Below, piece after piece: positions 35,737-45,635 of a DNA stretch of 64,000 nucleotides. Origin of the DNA: Rhodobacter sp. (GTDB lineage: Bacteria > Pseudomonadota > Alphaproteobacteria > Rhodobacterales > Rhodobacteraceae); the NCBI GenBank assembly GCA_016704435.1, contig JADJAB010000018.1, forward strand, positions 33,941-97,940. Reading direction: 5' to 3'. Within the stretch, counting starts at the first letter, position 1. Each line of letters starts with the position of its first letter. The notes beneath the pieces were generated by a model. That model saw only the letters and a program-made list of their open reading frames with translations, ran no database searches and had not been told where the DNA came from. The position numbers and the translations under genes were made by a program.

Positions 35737-36270
35737 TCAGAACGGGATTTCGTCGTCCATGTCCGACCGGCCGCCGCCGCCCGACCCTCCGCCACCCGAA
35801 GCGCCACCCCGGCCGCTGCCGCTGCCGTAGCCGCCGCCCGACCCGCCAGCCGACCCGCCGCCAAAATCTTCCTGGCCGCCGCGGTCGTCATAGCCGCCAC
35901 CGCCACCGCCGCCATCCCCGCGGCCGCCCAGCATCGTCATCGCGCTGCGGAACGGACGCAGCACGACTTCGGTGGTGTATTTGTCCTGCCCCGACTGGTC
36001 CTGCCATTTGCGGGTTTCCAGCTGACCCTCGATATAGACGGTGGAGCCCTTCTTCAGGTACTGCTCGGCCACCTTGGCGATGTTTTCGTCGAAGATCGCC
36101 ACCGAATGCCATTCGGTGCGCTCCTTGCGTTCACCGGTGGCGCGGTCGCGCCAGTTCTCCGAGGTGGCAATGCGCAGGTTCACCACCTTGCCGCCGTTCT
36201 GGAAACTGCGCACCTCGGGGTCGCGGCCGAGATTTCCGATGAGGATCACCTTGTTGACCGAACCCGCCAT
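35737..36270 (-). CDS. ssb: Single-stranded DNA-binding protein
   Basis: 177 residues. The OB fold starts MAGSVNKVILIGNLGRDPEV and continues KVVNLRIATSENW, TEWHSVAIFDENIAKV and LKKGSTVYIEGQLETRKW. A Gly-rich flexible linker (about residues 115-168) leads to the acidic tip DMDDEIPF that recruits repair and replication proteins. The start follows a GGAGAGG-like site. It is divergent from the lytic transglycosylase, with a 263-bp gap in which I see no further gene. Confidence 0.97.
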   Translation of the reverse strand: MAGSVNKVILIGNLGRDPEVRSFQNGGKVVNLRIATSENWRDRATGERKERTEWHSVAIFDENIAKVAEQYLKKGSTVYIEGQLETRKWQDQSGQDKYTTEVVLRPFRSAMTMLGGRGDGGGGGGGYDDRGGQEDFGGGSAGGSGGGYGSGSGRGGASGGGGSGGGGRSDMDDEIPF

Positions 36271-36533
36271 GTCGCCTCTCCCTGATTCCGTCTGGTCCGG
36301 GCAATCTGCGCCCGGCATGGTTACCGAAACCTCTACACGTCCCCCCCCGGCACTGCAACCGGGCAGCCGCGCCGGCCAGGCGGCGCTGCCGCGACGTCGC
36401 GCCGCCCCCGGATCCAGCAGATCCCTACTGGAACAAGGCCCGTGTTTGCGTATAGTGCTGCACCAGATGGCTTGCCGACCCGCGGGGCGGCCGGCCGAAT
36501 GATCCGATGCACGCCTGAGGAAACTGCCTTTCC

Positions 36534-37139
36534 ATGACGCGCCATCTGCTGCTTCGCTGGCCTGTGCGGCCTCGCTGTCGTTCTCCATGCCGGCCCTGGC
36601 CGAGGGGCTGAACCTGACCGGCAGCTCGAAGAACCGCAGTTCGATCTTCAAGAGCCAGACCGCGCTTCTGGACGGGCGTCTGTCGACGCAATATTCCGGT
36701 TCGGTCAAGCTGACGCCCAGCTACAAGGCGGGCAAGGTCGCGGATGCGACGGCCGAGGCGGTGCCGCGCTACAAGGGCAACTACAAGGGCAAGTATCTTG
36801 GAGGTCGCCAAGGCGGCGGCACGCAAGCATGGCGTGCCCGAGGATCTGTTCCTGCGGCTGGTGCAGCAGGAAAGCGGCTGGAATCCGGGTGCGGTCAGCA
36901 ACAAGGGCGCGACCGGGCTGGCACAGCTGATGCCGGGCACGGCGCGCAAGCTGGGCGTGGACATCGCCGACCCGGCGCAGAACCTGGACGGCGGGGCGCG
37001 CTACCTGCGGATGATGTACTACAAGGTCGGCAGCTGGAAGCTGGCGCTGGCGGCCTATAACGCAGGCCCCGGTGCAGTGGAAAAGCGCGGCGGCGTGCAG
37101 CCCTTTGCCCAAACCATGGTGGCAGCCATCCTTGGGTGA
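36534..37139 (+). pseudogene. Lytic transglycosylase (SLT domain), two frameshifts
   Basis: The SLT domain is clear at the 3' end: VPEDLFLRLVQQESGWNPGA with the catalytic Glu, SNKGATGLAQLMPGTARKLG, LDGGARYLRMMYYKVGSWKL and ALAAYNAGPGAVEKRGG. The N-terminal part (EGLNLTGSSKNRSSIFKSQT, VPRYKGNYKGKYL) is one frame away: an extra G near 36804 splits the two. A second shift near 36550 separates ATG (36534, MTRHLL) from the signal peptide SLACAASLSFSMPALA. If corrected, the product is about 200 residues, exported, and cuts peptidoglycan. These may be sequencing errors. Confidence 0.8.
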
Positions 37140-37144
37140 GCCCG

Positions 37145-37163
37145 GCCCCGGCATTGCCGGGGC
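37145..37163 (+). terminator. Terminator after the lytic transglycosylase
   Basis: GCCCCGGC-ATT-GCCGGGGC, an eight-pair hairpin six bases past the stop, followed by GAAAACAATT. Confidence 0.6.
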
Positions 37164-37198
37164 GAAAACAATTCATTGGACCGTTTTCAGGGTTTCAC

Positions 37199-37220
37199 GG
37201 GCGCGCACGGCTGCGCGCCC
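37199..37220 (-). terminator. Terminator of the peptide ABC operon
   Basis: GGGCGCGCA-GCCG-TGCGCGCCC on the minus strand, a nine-pair hairpin about 30 bases past the stop of the ATPase gene. Confidence 0.6.
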
Positions 37221-37252
37221 CGGAGTTTCAAGACGTCTCCGGTGCGCGCCGA

Positions 37253-39331
37253 CTATTCGGCCGCCACCTTGATCACCGGCTCCATCGTTGCCAGTTGCGC
37301 GGTCGTCAGGTGGCACTTGATCTGATGCCCGCCCTCCAGCACTTGAACCGGGGGCATCTCGCGGTCGCACAGGCCACCCGGCACCTGCGACTTCCAGCGA
37401 CAGCGGGTCTGGAACGGGCAGCCCGGCGGCGGGTTCATCGCCGAAGGGATATCGCCCTCCAGCACGATCCGCTTGCGCACCACGCGCGGGTCGGCAATCG
37501 GCACGGCCGAAAGCAGCGCCTCGGTATAGGGGTGGTAGGGCGGCGCAAAGACCTGATCGGTGGTGCCCATCTCGACCACATGGCCCAGATACATCACCAT
37601 CACCCGGTCGGAGAGATAGCGCACGATCGAAAGGTCGTGGCTGATGAACAGCAGCGTCGTGCGGTTCTCGCGCTGGATATCCATCAGCAGGTCGGTCACG
37701 GCGGCCTGGACCGAGACATCCAGCGCCGACACCGGCTCATCGGCCACCACCACCTTGGCGCCACCGGCAAAGGCGCGCGCGATGCCGACGCGCTGCTTCT
37801 GCCCGCCCGACAGCTGGCGCGGCATCCGGTCGGCAAAGGCGCGCGGCAGTTTCACCAGGTCCATCAGCGTCAGCATCTTCTGCTTGCGTTCCTCGTCCGA
37901 GGCGCCAAAGCCGAACACCTCGAGCGCGCGGATGATCTGGCGGCCCACGGTCATCGACGGGTTCAGCGTGTCGAACGGGTTCTGGAACACCATCTGCACC
38001 TTCGAGACGGTATCGGCGCCGCGCTTTTCGATCGGGGTGGACTGCACGTTTTCGTCGAACAGCATGATCTGTCCGTCGGTCGCGGTTTCCAGCCCCATCA
38101 GCACCTTGGCGAAGGTGGACTTGCCACAGCCCGATTCGCCGACGATGGCCAGCGTCTCGCCCTCGCGCGCTTCGAAGCTGAGGGTTTCATTGGCCTTGAC
38201 CACCTGGCGGCGCCGCCGCCGAACACCGGTGGAGACCGAGTAGTATTTCTTCAGGTCCTCCATCTTCAGGACGACCTTGCCCGGCGGCAGCTTTTCCTTG
38301 ACCTTGCGGGCCTTTGGCGGGGCCTCCCAGTCGATCTCGGCCCATTTCAGGCAGCGGCTTTCGTGGCGGTCGGAGCCGGCGATCGGGTCCATCGGGATAT
38401 CGGCGGCGTTGCAGCGACTGTCCTCGAAATAATCGCAGCGCGGGCCGAAATTGCAGCCCCTCGGCCGCTCATGCGGCAAGGGGAAGTTGCCAGGGATCGA
38501 GATCAAGGGGCGGGCGTTCTTGTCGGCGCCCGGCAGCGGGATCGAGCGGAACAGCGCCTGCGTGTAGGGATGGCGCATGTCGGTGAAAACTTCGGCCACG
38601 TTGCCGGTTTCCACCGCCTCGCCGGAATACATCACGCAAAGCCGGTCGCAGACATCCAGGATCAAACCCAGGTTGTGCGAGATGAACAGCATCGAAGTGC
38701 CGTATTTGTGACCGAGGTCCTTGACCAGATCGACGATGCCGGCCTCGACCGTCACGTCGAGCGCCGTCGTCGGCTCGTCGAGCAGCAGCAGCGCCGGCTT
38801 CGACAGCAGCGCCATGGCGATGACGATGCGCTGCTGCTGGCCGCCCGAAAGCTGGTGCGGATAGGAGCGCATCATGCGCTCGGGGTCGGGCAGGCGCACG
38901 TCGGCGACGATCTGGCGGGCCAGCTTCCAGGCCTCGGATTTTTCCATGCCGGAATGGATCATCGGCACTTCGGCCAGCTGCGCGCCGATCTTCATCGCCG
39001 GGTTCAGGCTGGCCATCGGCTCCTGGTAGATCATCGCGATCTCGGAGCCGCGCAGCTGCTGCAGCTCGAGCTCGCCCATGTTGGTCAGATCGCGGCCCTT
39101 GAAGCGGATCGAGCCGCCGACGATGCGGCCGGTCTTGCCCAGGTCACGCATCACCGCCAGCGCCACGGTGGACTTGCCGCAGCCCGATTCGCCGACCAGG
39201 CCCATCGCCTCGCCCGGCATCACGGTGCAGGAGAAATCCATCACCGCCGGGATTTCGCGGGCGCGGGTGAAGAACGAGATCGAGAGGTTGTTGATCTCGA
39301 GGATCGGCTTAGACGGGTCCCAGTTATCCAT
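37253..39331 (-). CDS. Peptide ABC transporter ATP-binding protein, fused DppD-DppF type
   Basis: 692 residues with two complete ABC ATPase domains. Each has a Walker A GESGCGKST (near residues 47 and 397), a signature (LSGGQQQRIVIAMA; LSGGQKQRVGIARAF) and a Walker B (ALLLLDEPTTALD; KVVVADEPVSALD). Each half ends with the oligopeptide C-terminal Cys segment (GCNFGPRCDYFEDSRC; GCPFQTRCRW), which may bind Fe-S. It powers uptake of peptides or similar substrates through the two permeases encoded upstream. Last gene of the operon. Confidence 0.94.
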   Translation of the reverse strand: MDNWDPSKPILEINNLSISFFTRAREIPAVMDFSCTVMPGEAMGLVGESGCGKSTVALAVMRDLGKTGRIVGGSIRFKGRDLTNMGELELQQLRGSEIAMIYQEPMASLNPAMKIGAQLAEVPMIHSGMEKSEAWKLARQIVADVRLPDPERMMRSYPHQLSGGQQQRIVIAMALLSKPALLLLDEPTTALDVTVEAGIVDLVKDLGHKYGTSMLFISHNLGLILDVCDRLCVMYSGEAVETGNVAEVFTDMRHPYTQALFRSIPLPGADKNARPLISIPGNFPLPHERPRGCNFGPRCDYFEDSRCNAADIPMDPIAGSDRHESRCLKWAEIDWEAPPKARKVKEKLPPGKVVLKMEDLKKYYSVSTGVRRRRRQVVKANETLSFEAREGETLAIVGESGCGKSTFAKVLMGLETATDGQIMLFDENVQSTPIEKRGADTVSKVQMVFQNPFDTLNPSMTVGRQIIRALEVFGFGASDEERKQKMLTLMDLVKLPRAFADRMPRQLSGGQKQRVGIARAFAGGAKVVVADEPVSALDVSVQAAVTDLLMDIQRENRTTLLFISHDLSIVRYLSDRVMVMYLGHVVEMGTTDQVFAPPYHPYTEALLSAVPIADPRVVRKRIVLEGDIPSAMNPPPGCPFQTRCRWKSQVPGGLCDREMPPVQVLEGGHQIKCHLTTAQLATMEPVIKVAAE

Positions 39332-39358
39332 GGTCTGTCCTTGCTGGAAGGGGCGGGA

Positions 39359-39409
39359 CCGGGGTTCACACCCCCGGACCCCCGTGGGAGTATTTGAGCC
39401 AAGATGAAG
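39359..39409 (-). repeat. R box copy 7 with GC hairpin
   Basis: On the minus strand CTTCATCTTGG-CTC-AAATACTCC (39387-39409) is followed by ACGGGGGTCCGGGGGTGTGA and ACCCCGG, the same hairpin type as copies 4 and 8. It sits 16 bases past the permease stop, ahead of the ATPase gene. Confidence 0.7.
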
Positions 39410-39425
39410 GGCAGGGCGGGATGCA

Positions 39426-40602
39426 TCAGTCCCTCAGGCTTTCTTCGCGCAATCCGTCGGCCAGCAGGTTGAGGCCGAGGACCAGGCTCATCAGCGCCAG
39501 GGCGGGCACGACGGCAGGGTGCAGGTAGACCGAGAGGAGGCGACGGCCGTCGTCGATGGTCGAGCCCCAGTCCGGGCTTTCCGGGCTGACGCCGAGGCCG
39601 AAGAAACCCAAGGTGCCCAGAAGGATGGTGGTATAGCCGATGCGCAGGCAGAAATCGACGATCAGCGGTCCGCGGGCATTCGGCAGTATCTCCCACAGCA
39701 TGATGTACCAGGGGCTTTCGCCGCGGGTCTGGCCGGCCGCCACATAGTCGCGCGCCTTGATGTCCATCACGAGGCCGCGGACGATCCGGAACACGCCGGG
39801 CGAGTTCACGAAAACCACCGAGACGAAGACGTTCAACAGGTTCGGGTCCATCGAGAACAGGCCGGTCGGGTCGCGGTTGAAGGCAAGTCCCGAGTAGGCC
39901 CAGAAGCCCAAGACCAGCGTGATGCCGACGTAGAGGTTGCGGCGCGCCGGGTTGGTCTTGTAGCGCGAGTTGAACAGGATCGAGAAGAACACGATCGGGA
40001 AGATGAAGAGCACGGCCGCGAAATACATCGGGAGGCCGGTTTCAACGATTTCCGGGGTGACCAGCAGGTAGAACAGCAAGATGACCGGGAAGGCCAGCAC
40101 CAGGTTGGCGAGGAACGACAGGAAGGTATCCAGCTTGCCGCCGAAGTAGCCGGCCGGCAGGCCCAGCGTGATCCCGACCATGAAAGCGAAGACGGTCGCC
40201 GCCGGGGCGATCTGCAGCACGCGGCGCGCGCCCATGACGACGCGGGAAAAGACGTCGCGCGCCAGATGGTCGCCACCGAAGAGATAGTAGGGATAGGCGC
40301 TCTCGGTCGGGTTCGCCAGCGGCGATCCGGGTGCGATGTTCTTCATCCCCGACAGCTGCGCCAGCGGGTCGAAGGTGATGATGAAGTCGGCGAAGAGCGC
40401 GGTGAAGACCCAGAACAGCACGATGGTCAGACCGATGAGGCCGACCGGACTTTCCATCAGCTTGCCGTAGAGGCCCAGCTTCCTGCGGAAGCGGAACGAC
40501 AGGACGAAGGTGACGACCAGCGCGATCCAGACCGGCAGGAAGCGCGCGATGACCTGCACGAGGATGCCGAGCCGAGCTGCCGAACCAGGAAAGCGTATCC
40601 AT
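39426..40602 (-). CDS. Peptide ABC transporter permease (DppC-type), N-terminal frameshift
   Basis: About 390 residues. Membrane segments include VGLIGLTIVLFWVFTALFA and VFAFMVGITLGLPAGYFGG, and the permease EAA loop region is KARDYVAAGQTRGESPWYIM with LLGTLGFFGLGV. Bases 40560-40602 encode the likely native start (MDTLSWFGSS, preceded by GAGGAGAG), but it is one frame off from the rest, which is open from a GTG at 40559. A single-base shift near 40570 is the simplest explanation. It pairs with the permease gene just upstream. Confidence 0.85.
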
Positions 40603-40614
40603 GATCGTCTCTCC

Positions 40615-41699
40615 TCAGGCCAGCCGGATGCGGGGGTTCAGGAAGACATAGCCGACGTCCGAGATCAGCTGCGTCAGAAGCACGACCAGCACCGCCACGA
40701 CCGAACAGGCCAGCAGCATGTTGATGTCGTTGTTGCCGGCGGCCTGCACCAGTGTCCAGCCGAAGCCCTTGTAGTTGAACAGCGTCTCGACGATGACGAC
40801 GCCGTTCAGGAGCCAGGGAAACTGCAGCATGATCACCGTGAAGGGCGCGATGAGCGCGTTGCGCAGCGCGTGCCGCATCACCACGTTGGGGAAGCTGACA
40901 CGCCCTTCAGCCGCGCGGTGCGGATGTATTGCTGGGTCATCACCTCGGTCATCGAGGCGCGGGTCATGCGGGCGATATAGCCGATGCCGTAGAGGGCGAT
41001 GGTCATCACCGGCAGGCCGAAGTTCCAGAAGGTGATGTCGTCCATGGCGCTGGTGGCGGTGCCCTGGAACAGCGTCCGGCCTTCGATCCAGCCGGCCTCG
41101 GCCAGCATCGGCGAGATACCCGCCGTCGCACTGGCCAGAAGGGCGATGAAGATGACGCCCGAGACATACTCCGGCGTCGCGGTGGAGGCGATGGCAAAGG
41201 TCGACAGCACCCGGTCGGTGCGGCTGCCTTCGCGCATGCCCGACAGCACACCCAGAAGCAGCGAGGACGGCACCATCACGATCATCACCCAGAGCATCAG
41301 CCAGCCGGTATGGCCCAGGCTGCGGCCCAGGATCTCGGTCACCGGTTTCTTGAACACGGTCGACCGGCCCCATTTGCCCTGCAGCACGCCGCAAAAGCTG
41401 GAAGCCGTTGCCGGGTCGCTGCCCGGTGCGATGCAGCGCCCGCGCATCGCGCCGTCAACCTCGCGCGTCCAGCCGGGCATCACGCCCAGCCATTCGCCGT
41501 AGCGGCGCAGCATCGAGGATTTGAACCCGTTCTCTTCCAGCCAGCTCTGCACCTCTGGCTCTTCCATGCGGACAGAACCTTCGGATTTCGCCAGCTTGCG
41601 CAGGTTTGGTTCCAGATTGGTCAGGGAAAAGACGATGAACGTCAGAGCAAGAGCCGTCAGAAGCATCACGCCGATCCGGCGCAGAATAAAGGCAGGCAT
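40615..41699 (-). pseudogene. Peptide ABC transporter permease (DppB-type), single-base frameshift
   Basis: MPAFILRRIGVMLLTALALT starts the protein, followed by a long periplasmic insert (CIAPGSDPATASSFCGVLQG) and permease segments (GHTGWLMLWVMIVMVPSSLL; EYVSGVIFIALLASATAGIS). The EAA loop ASMTEVMTQQYIRTARLKG is followed by a frame break near 40905, where AAGGGCG probably should be AAGGGGCG. The remaining part (VSFPNVVMRHALRNALIAPF, then DVGYVFLNPRIRLA) continues in the next frame to 40615. Restored length is about 361 residues. Confidence 0.85.
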
Positions 41700-41821
41700 G
41701 GCGTGTCCTTTCCCCGGACTTGCTGCAAGCCGGGACGATCAGGACCGGCAGAGCCGGGTTGCGAACATGAAACGGGTGGAGGAGAGGCGCTGCCTCTCCT
41801 CCGTTGTGCCCGGAAGCCGGA

Positions 41822-43471
41822 TCAGGCTGCGATCCACCACTTGTAGTGGTGGTGTTCGAAAGTGGCGTGCATGTCGGCGTCCATCACCTTCGGATCGGCA
41901 TGGCGATAGAGCGACCGCCAGTAGGGCTGCACCATCACGCCTTGTTCCTGCATGATCTGCTCGACCCGCTCCATCAGCTTGGACCGTTCGGCCGCATCTG
42001 CAACCGCCATCGCCTTGCCCAGAACCTCGTCGAACTCGGCATTGGCGAAGGCGCTTTCGTTCCAGGCTTCGCCAGTGCGGTAGGCCAGCGCCAGAATCTG
42101 AACGCCAAGCGGGCGCATGTTCCATTCGGTGGCGCTGAACGGATACTTGGTCCAGTCGTTCCAGAAGGTCGAGCCCGGCAGGACGGTACGCTTGATCTTG
42201 ATGCCGGCGTCGCGGATCTGGGCGGCGACGGCATCGCAGGTCGCGGCCTGCCAGGCGTCGTCGATCGAGATCAGCTCGAACTCGTGGTCGGCCATCCCGG
42301 CGGCTTCGATCGCGGCCTTGCCGGCAGCAGGGTCCACCACCAGCGCGGGAAGGGCGAAGTACTCCGGGTGGATCGGGCAGACATGGTGGTTTTCTGCCGT
42401 CGTCCCGAGGTCGGAATAGCCCAACTCCAGCACGATCTTGTTGTCGACGCATTGCACCAGTGCCTTGCGGACGTTCACGTCCTTGTAGTCTTCGGCATCC
42501 TGGTTGAAGCGCACTGCGATGGTGGACGCGGTGACTGCCGTCGTCTTGACCCAGCCGAGACCATCCAGCACGTCGATGAACTCGCCGGTGGTCTGGTATG
42601 TGATATCGATCTCGCCCGAACCGGCGGCAGCCACGGCAGCGGCAGGATCGGTGCCCAGGTCGATGTACTCGATCTTGTCCAGGTACGGCCCGCCGTAGAC
42701 TGCGGTGCCCCACCAGGTGTGATCGGCGTTCTTCACCAGAACCTGCTTGACGCCGACCTCGTTGGTTTCAGGCAGGTAGGGCCCGGTGCCGATCGGGTTG
42801 GTCGAGGGATCGCCGTTGTCGTAGGACTTGTGGACCACCGCGGCCGGATAGTCGGCCATGCCGGCGATGACGGTGATGTCGGGCGCATTCAGCTTCAGCA
42901 CCACGGTCAACGGGTCGACCACGGTGATCGCGCCATCCGACGCCGTCTTGGTATCGGCGTTGATCAGGCTGGCCATGCGGCCGGCCATCGAGTTGCCCTC
43001 GACGTTGCCGTCGCACCAGCGGGTGATGTTGTTGGCCACGTCGTCGGCGGTGAAGTCGTCGCCGTTGTTCCACTTGACGCCCGGACGCACCTTCAGGGTG
43101 TATTCGCTGGCGTCGTCGTTGGCCTCCCAGCTTTCCAGCAGCATGCCGCGGATCGAGCCGTCGTTGTTGTACTCGACCAGATAGTCCAGCCAGCCGCGGG
43201 TGAAGTTGGAGATCTGGCTCCAGTCGGCGGTGCGCGGGTCCTTCAGACCCTTGGTTTCCATTTCCATCCGCAGGGTGCCGCCCATGGCGGGCGTGTCCTG
43301 GGCAAGCGCCGGGGCGTCCAGGCCGATAAGGCCATAGGCCGCGGCCGCCGATACGCCCAGCGCGGTGGACCGCGCCAGGAACTCGCGGCGGCTCAGCTGG
43401 CCTGCGCGCACTTCCTCGGCATACATCCGTGCCGCGGGGTGCAGCGTCGAAGCCGTTGTGATGTCTTTCAT
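41822..43471 (-). CDS. Peptide ABC transporter substrate-binding protein, Tat-exported
   Basis: 549 residues of the SBP family 5 (Dpp/Opp) type. The N-terminus carries a twin-arginine signal, SRREFL at 27-32, then a hydrophobic stretch ending DAPALAQ. Family features: VRPGVKWNNGDDFTADDVAN, NPIGTGPYLPETNEVGVKQV and PYWRSLYRHADPKVMDADMH. It should bind the substrate in the periplasm for the DppB/C/D-F-type genes that follow. The ATG at 43471 has GGGAGA upstream. An AraC regulator precedes it on the same strand. Confidence 0.93.
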   Translation of the reverse strand: MKDITTASTLHPAARMYAEEVRAGQLSRREFLARSTALGVSAAAAYGLIGLDAPALAQDTPAMGGTLRMEMETKGLKDPRTADWSQISNFTRGWLDYLVEYNNDGSIRGMLLESWEANDDASEYTLKVRPGVKWNNGDDFTADDVANNITRWCDGNVEGNSMAGRMASLINADTKTASDGAITVVDPLTVVLKLNAPDITVIAGMADYPAAVVHKSYDNGDPSTNPIGTGPYLPETNEVGVKQVLVKNADHTWWGTAVYGGPYLDKIEYIDLGTDPAAAVAAAGSGEIDITYQTTGEFIDVLDGLGWVKTTAVTASTIAVRFNQDAEDYKDVNVRKALVQCVDNKIVLELGYSDLGTTAENHHVCPIHPEYFALPALVVDPAAGKAAIEAAGMADHEFELISIDDAWQAATCDAVAAQIRDAGIKIKRTVLPGSTFWNDWTKYPFSATEWNMRPLGVQILALAYRTGEAWNESAFANAEFDEVLGKAMAVADAAERSKLMERVEQIMQEQGVMVQPYWRSLYRHADPKVMDADMHATFEHHHYKWWIAA

Positions 43472-43819
43472 GCTTTTCGTCTCCCTGTCAGGTAATCCGG
43501 TTGCGGTCTTCAAGCCGTTCGGGCCCGGAGGGAGAGGGCGTTTTGTCCGCATGCTTTCACGCGTTCGGACCCGGTCTGCGCCGGTTCGTCATCCCCCCGA
43601 ATGCGCCATTTGCGCATGGAGTCCGCCTTGTCGTCAATGTCTGTCTCAGACGCGTTGCGATCTGATCGCGACATAAACAGCCTTCTGGCGACAAAAACAT
43701 GTCGGTTTTTGCCGGCATCGTCAACGGGGTCGCCCTGACACCGGGATATTGCGGGAAGAACCGGGCCGGATCGGGCAAGGAAGGTACTGCACCGGGCAGG
43801 GCCGCAGGTCAGGCAGGAC
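43472..43819. promoter_or_regulatory. Control region of the peptide ABC operon (348 bp, no gene)
   Basis: No coding region is supported here. It holds two dyads: ATGCGC-CATTT-GCGCAT (43601-43617) and GCGATC-T-GATCGC (43657-43669). The latter is followed by AT-richer sequence (ACATAAACAG, ACAAAAACATG). These are candidate operators for the AraC protein encoded upstream. A GAGAGGG at 43532 is a chance match to the hairpin-element tail. Confidence 0.45.
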
Positions 43820-44623
43820 TCAGGGCGCGCGCCGGAAAGCAGAAGGCGACCTGCCGGTCAGATGCTGGAAGGCGCGGGTGAAGTAGGCGGCCGAGTTGAA
43901 GCCCAGTTCCGCCGCGATCCGTCCGACCGGGATCTTGGTCTCGGCCAGCATCTTGCGTGCCTCGAAAATGCGCCGGTCCTGCAACAGCGCGCTGGCAGGG
44001 CGGCCACAGGCGGCATTGCAGCAGCGCGTCAGATGCGTCGGCGTCACGCCCAGGGCAGCGGCAAACTCGGCCACGCCCATGCCGGAGCGGAAGTCCCGCT
44101 CCAGCAGGGCCGTATAGCGCGCCACCAGCCGACGGGTGGCATCCGGCTTCGGCATGTCCGATTCGGCTTTCTTCGCCTGCCGTTCGATCCAGACGCCCAG
44201 AAGGCCCAGGTAATGCCGCGTCGCCCGGTCATGCGCCGGCGTGTCGCTGTCCATCTCGCGGCCGATCATGTCCAGAAGCACGTTCAGCTCCTGCTGGGCA
44301 TGCACTTCGCGGATACGCAGGTGCTGCGGAGTCTTCGGCAGCGTCACGTCGCAGCCCCGGCCAAAGAATACCGCGGTGCCGAAGACGGCAGGCCCGGCCT
44401 CGAATCCATGCATCACGCCGGGCGGGATGAAGATCGCGTTATGTGCGGTATAGCCGCGCGTCACCCCCTGGATGGTGATCCGGCCCTGGCCCTTGGTGAA
44501 CCACAGAAAGCATGGCTCCGACAGCGACCGCATCGCTTCGACGCGCCAGCGCCCGGCGGCGGCGAGACGCGAAATGGCCATCAGCCGCAGGTTGGAAACG
44601 GAGGAAAGGTCTTGCATCTGCAA
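43820..44623 (-). CDS. AraC-family regulator next to the peptide ABC operon
   Basis: 267 residues. The cupin-like N half (RGYTAHNAIFIPPGVMHGFE) would bind an effector. The C-terminal double helix-turn-helix has VAEFAAALGVTPTHLTRCCN and KIPVGRIAAELGFNSAAYFT, then RAFQHLTGRSPSAFR. It is transcribed in the same direction as the ABC genes, 348 bp upstream, so it probably regulates them. The two start codons 44623 and 44617 cannot be told apart. Confidence 0.9.
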   Translation of the reverse strand: MQMQDLSSVSNLRLMAISRLAAAGRWRVEAMRSLSEPCFLWFTKGQGRITIQGVTRGYTAHNAIFIPPGVMHGFEAGPAVFGTAVFFGRGCDVTLPKTPQHLRIREVHAQQELNVLLDMIGREMDSDTPAHDRATRHYLGLLGVWIERQAKKAESDMPKPDATRRLVARYTALLERDFRSGMGVAEFAAALGVTPTHLTRCCNAACGRPASALLQDRRIFEARKMLAETKIPVGRIAAELGFNSAAYFTRAFQHLTGRSPSAFRRAP

Positions 44624-44705
44624 CGGGAATCCAGTCGGGGGTGTCGGCCAAGGTTAGCCATGGCAGACAGCGCAACCCAAGCAAAAAGATGGCGAAAGGC
44701 CAAAC

Positions 44706-44750
44706 TTGTCCACAGCCTGGGCGAAAACCTGTGCATAACCCTGTGGATCG
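44706..44750. promoter_or_regulatory. Cluster of DnaA-box-like 9-mers between miaA and the AraC gene
   Basis: TTGTCCACA (44706), TGTGCATAA (44730, complement of a consensus TTATGCACA box) and TGTGGATCG (44742) lie within 45 bases. They are close to the miaA stop and 83 bases or more upstream of the AraC start. DnaA binding is inferred. Confidence 0.35.
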
Positions 44751-44762
44751 GCGGAAGCCCGC

Positions 44763-45635
44763 CTAGGGAAGCGCGATTTCCCGCCAGTCGGCCATGCGGC
44801 GGCGCAACCAGGTGCGCTGGCGCTTGGCGTATTGCCGGCTGGCCAGCTGTGCGGCCGCAATGGCGGCATCCAGCCCGGTCTCGCCGCGCAGATGCGCCAC
44901 CAGCTCCGCCGCCCCGATCGCCCGCGCGCTGGGGCGGGCAGGGTCCCAGAACGGCAGTTCCGCCCGCACTTCGTCCAAAGCGCCTGCCGCCATCATCGCG
45001 GCGAAACGCGCGTCGATGCGGGCGTTCAGCTCGGCCACCTCGGGCCGGATCACCAGCGCCTCGGCCCCTGCAATCGGCAAGAGCGGCGCCCCGGTTCCGG
45101 CCTGCCACGCCGCCAACCCGCGTCCGGTGGCGCGCAACACCTCCCAGGCGCGCTGCACGCGGGCCGGGTTGGCCAGGTCGATCCGCGCCGCCGTCGCGGC
45201 ATCAAGACCCGCCACCATCGCCGGGAAATCCGTCTGCCGCAGCGCATCGGCCTCTGCCCGCACCGCCGGCGCAACGGGCGGCACTTCGGCCAGCCCCTCG
45301 GTCAGCGCCATGAAATAAAGGCCTGTGCCGCCCACGATCACCACCGGCCGGTCCAGCAAGGGCGACACCTGGCGCAGCCAATGCCCCACCGACCAGGCCT
45401 GATCGCGCCCGACATGGCCGTAAAGCGCATGGGGCAGGGCGACTTCATCCGCAACCGAAGGCCGCGCCGTCAGCACCCGCCAGCAGCCAAAGACCTGCAT
45501 CGCATCGGCATTCACGATCACCCGCCCGTCGCGCGCCGCCAGCTCCATCGCCAGCGCCGACTTGCCGCTGGCCGTCGGCCCCGCGATCAGGACCGGCGCT
45601 GCGCGTGAAATGCCGGAAAGCCTCAAGCTCTTCAT
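44763..45635 (-). CDS. miaA: tRNA dimethylallyltransferase MiaA
   Basis: 290 residues. It prenylates A37 of tRNAs reading UNN codons. N-terminal P-loop APVLIAGPTASGKSALAMEL, then VIVNADAMQVFGCWRVLTAR with the catalytic Asp, HALYGHVGRDQAWSVGHW, VIVGGTGLYFMALTEGL and ANPARVQRAWEVLRATGR. ARAIGAAELVAHLRGE and RQYAKRQRTWLRRR are near the C-terminus. The best start, MKSLRLSG at 45635, lies inside an R box, so the repeat supplies the first codons. It is divergent from pyrH. Confidence 0.93.
   Translation of the reverse strand: MKSLRLSGISRAAPVLIAGPTASGKSALAMELAARDGRVIVNADAMQVFGCWRVLTARPSVADEVALPHALYGHVGRDQAWSVGHWLRQVSPLLDRPVVIVGGTGLYFMALTEGLAEVPPVAPAVRAEADALRQTDFPAMVAGLDAATAARIDLANPARVQRAWEVLRATGRGLAAWQAGTGAPLLPIAGAEALVIRPEVAELNARIDARFAAMMAAGALDEVRAELPFWDPARPSARAIGAAELVAHLRGETGLDAAIAAAQLASRQYAKRQRTWLRRRMADWREIALP

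Noticed and set aside
37136..39397. 753-codon plus-strand open frame opposite the ABC ATPase gene
   Set aside because: Antisense to a gene with complete Walker and signature motifs; no protein family features.
43532..43540. GAGAGGGCG resembling the hairpin-element tail
   Set aside because: No hairpin arm or stem beside it; a chance match.
44706..44750. Replication origin
   Set aside because: Three DnaA-like 9-mers without an AT-rich unwinding region or typical origin neighbours are not enough.
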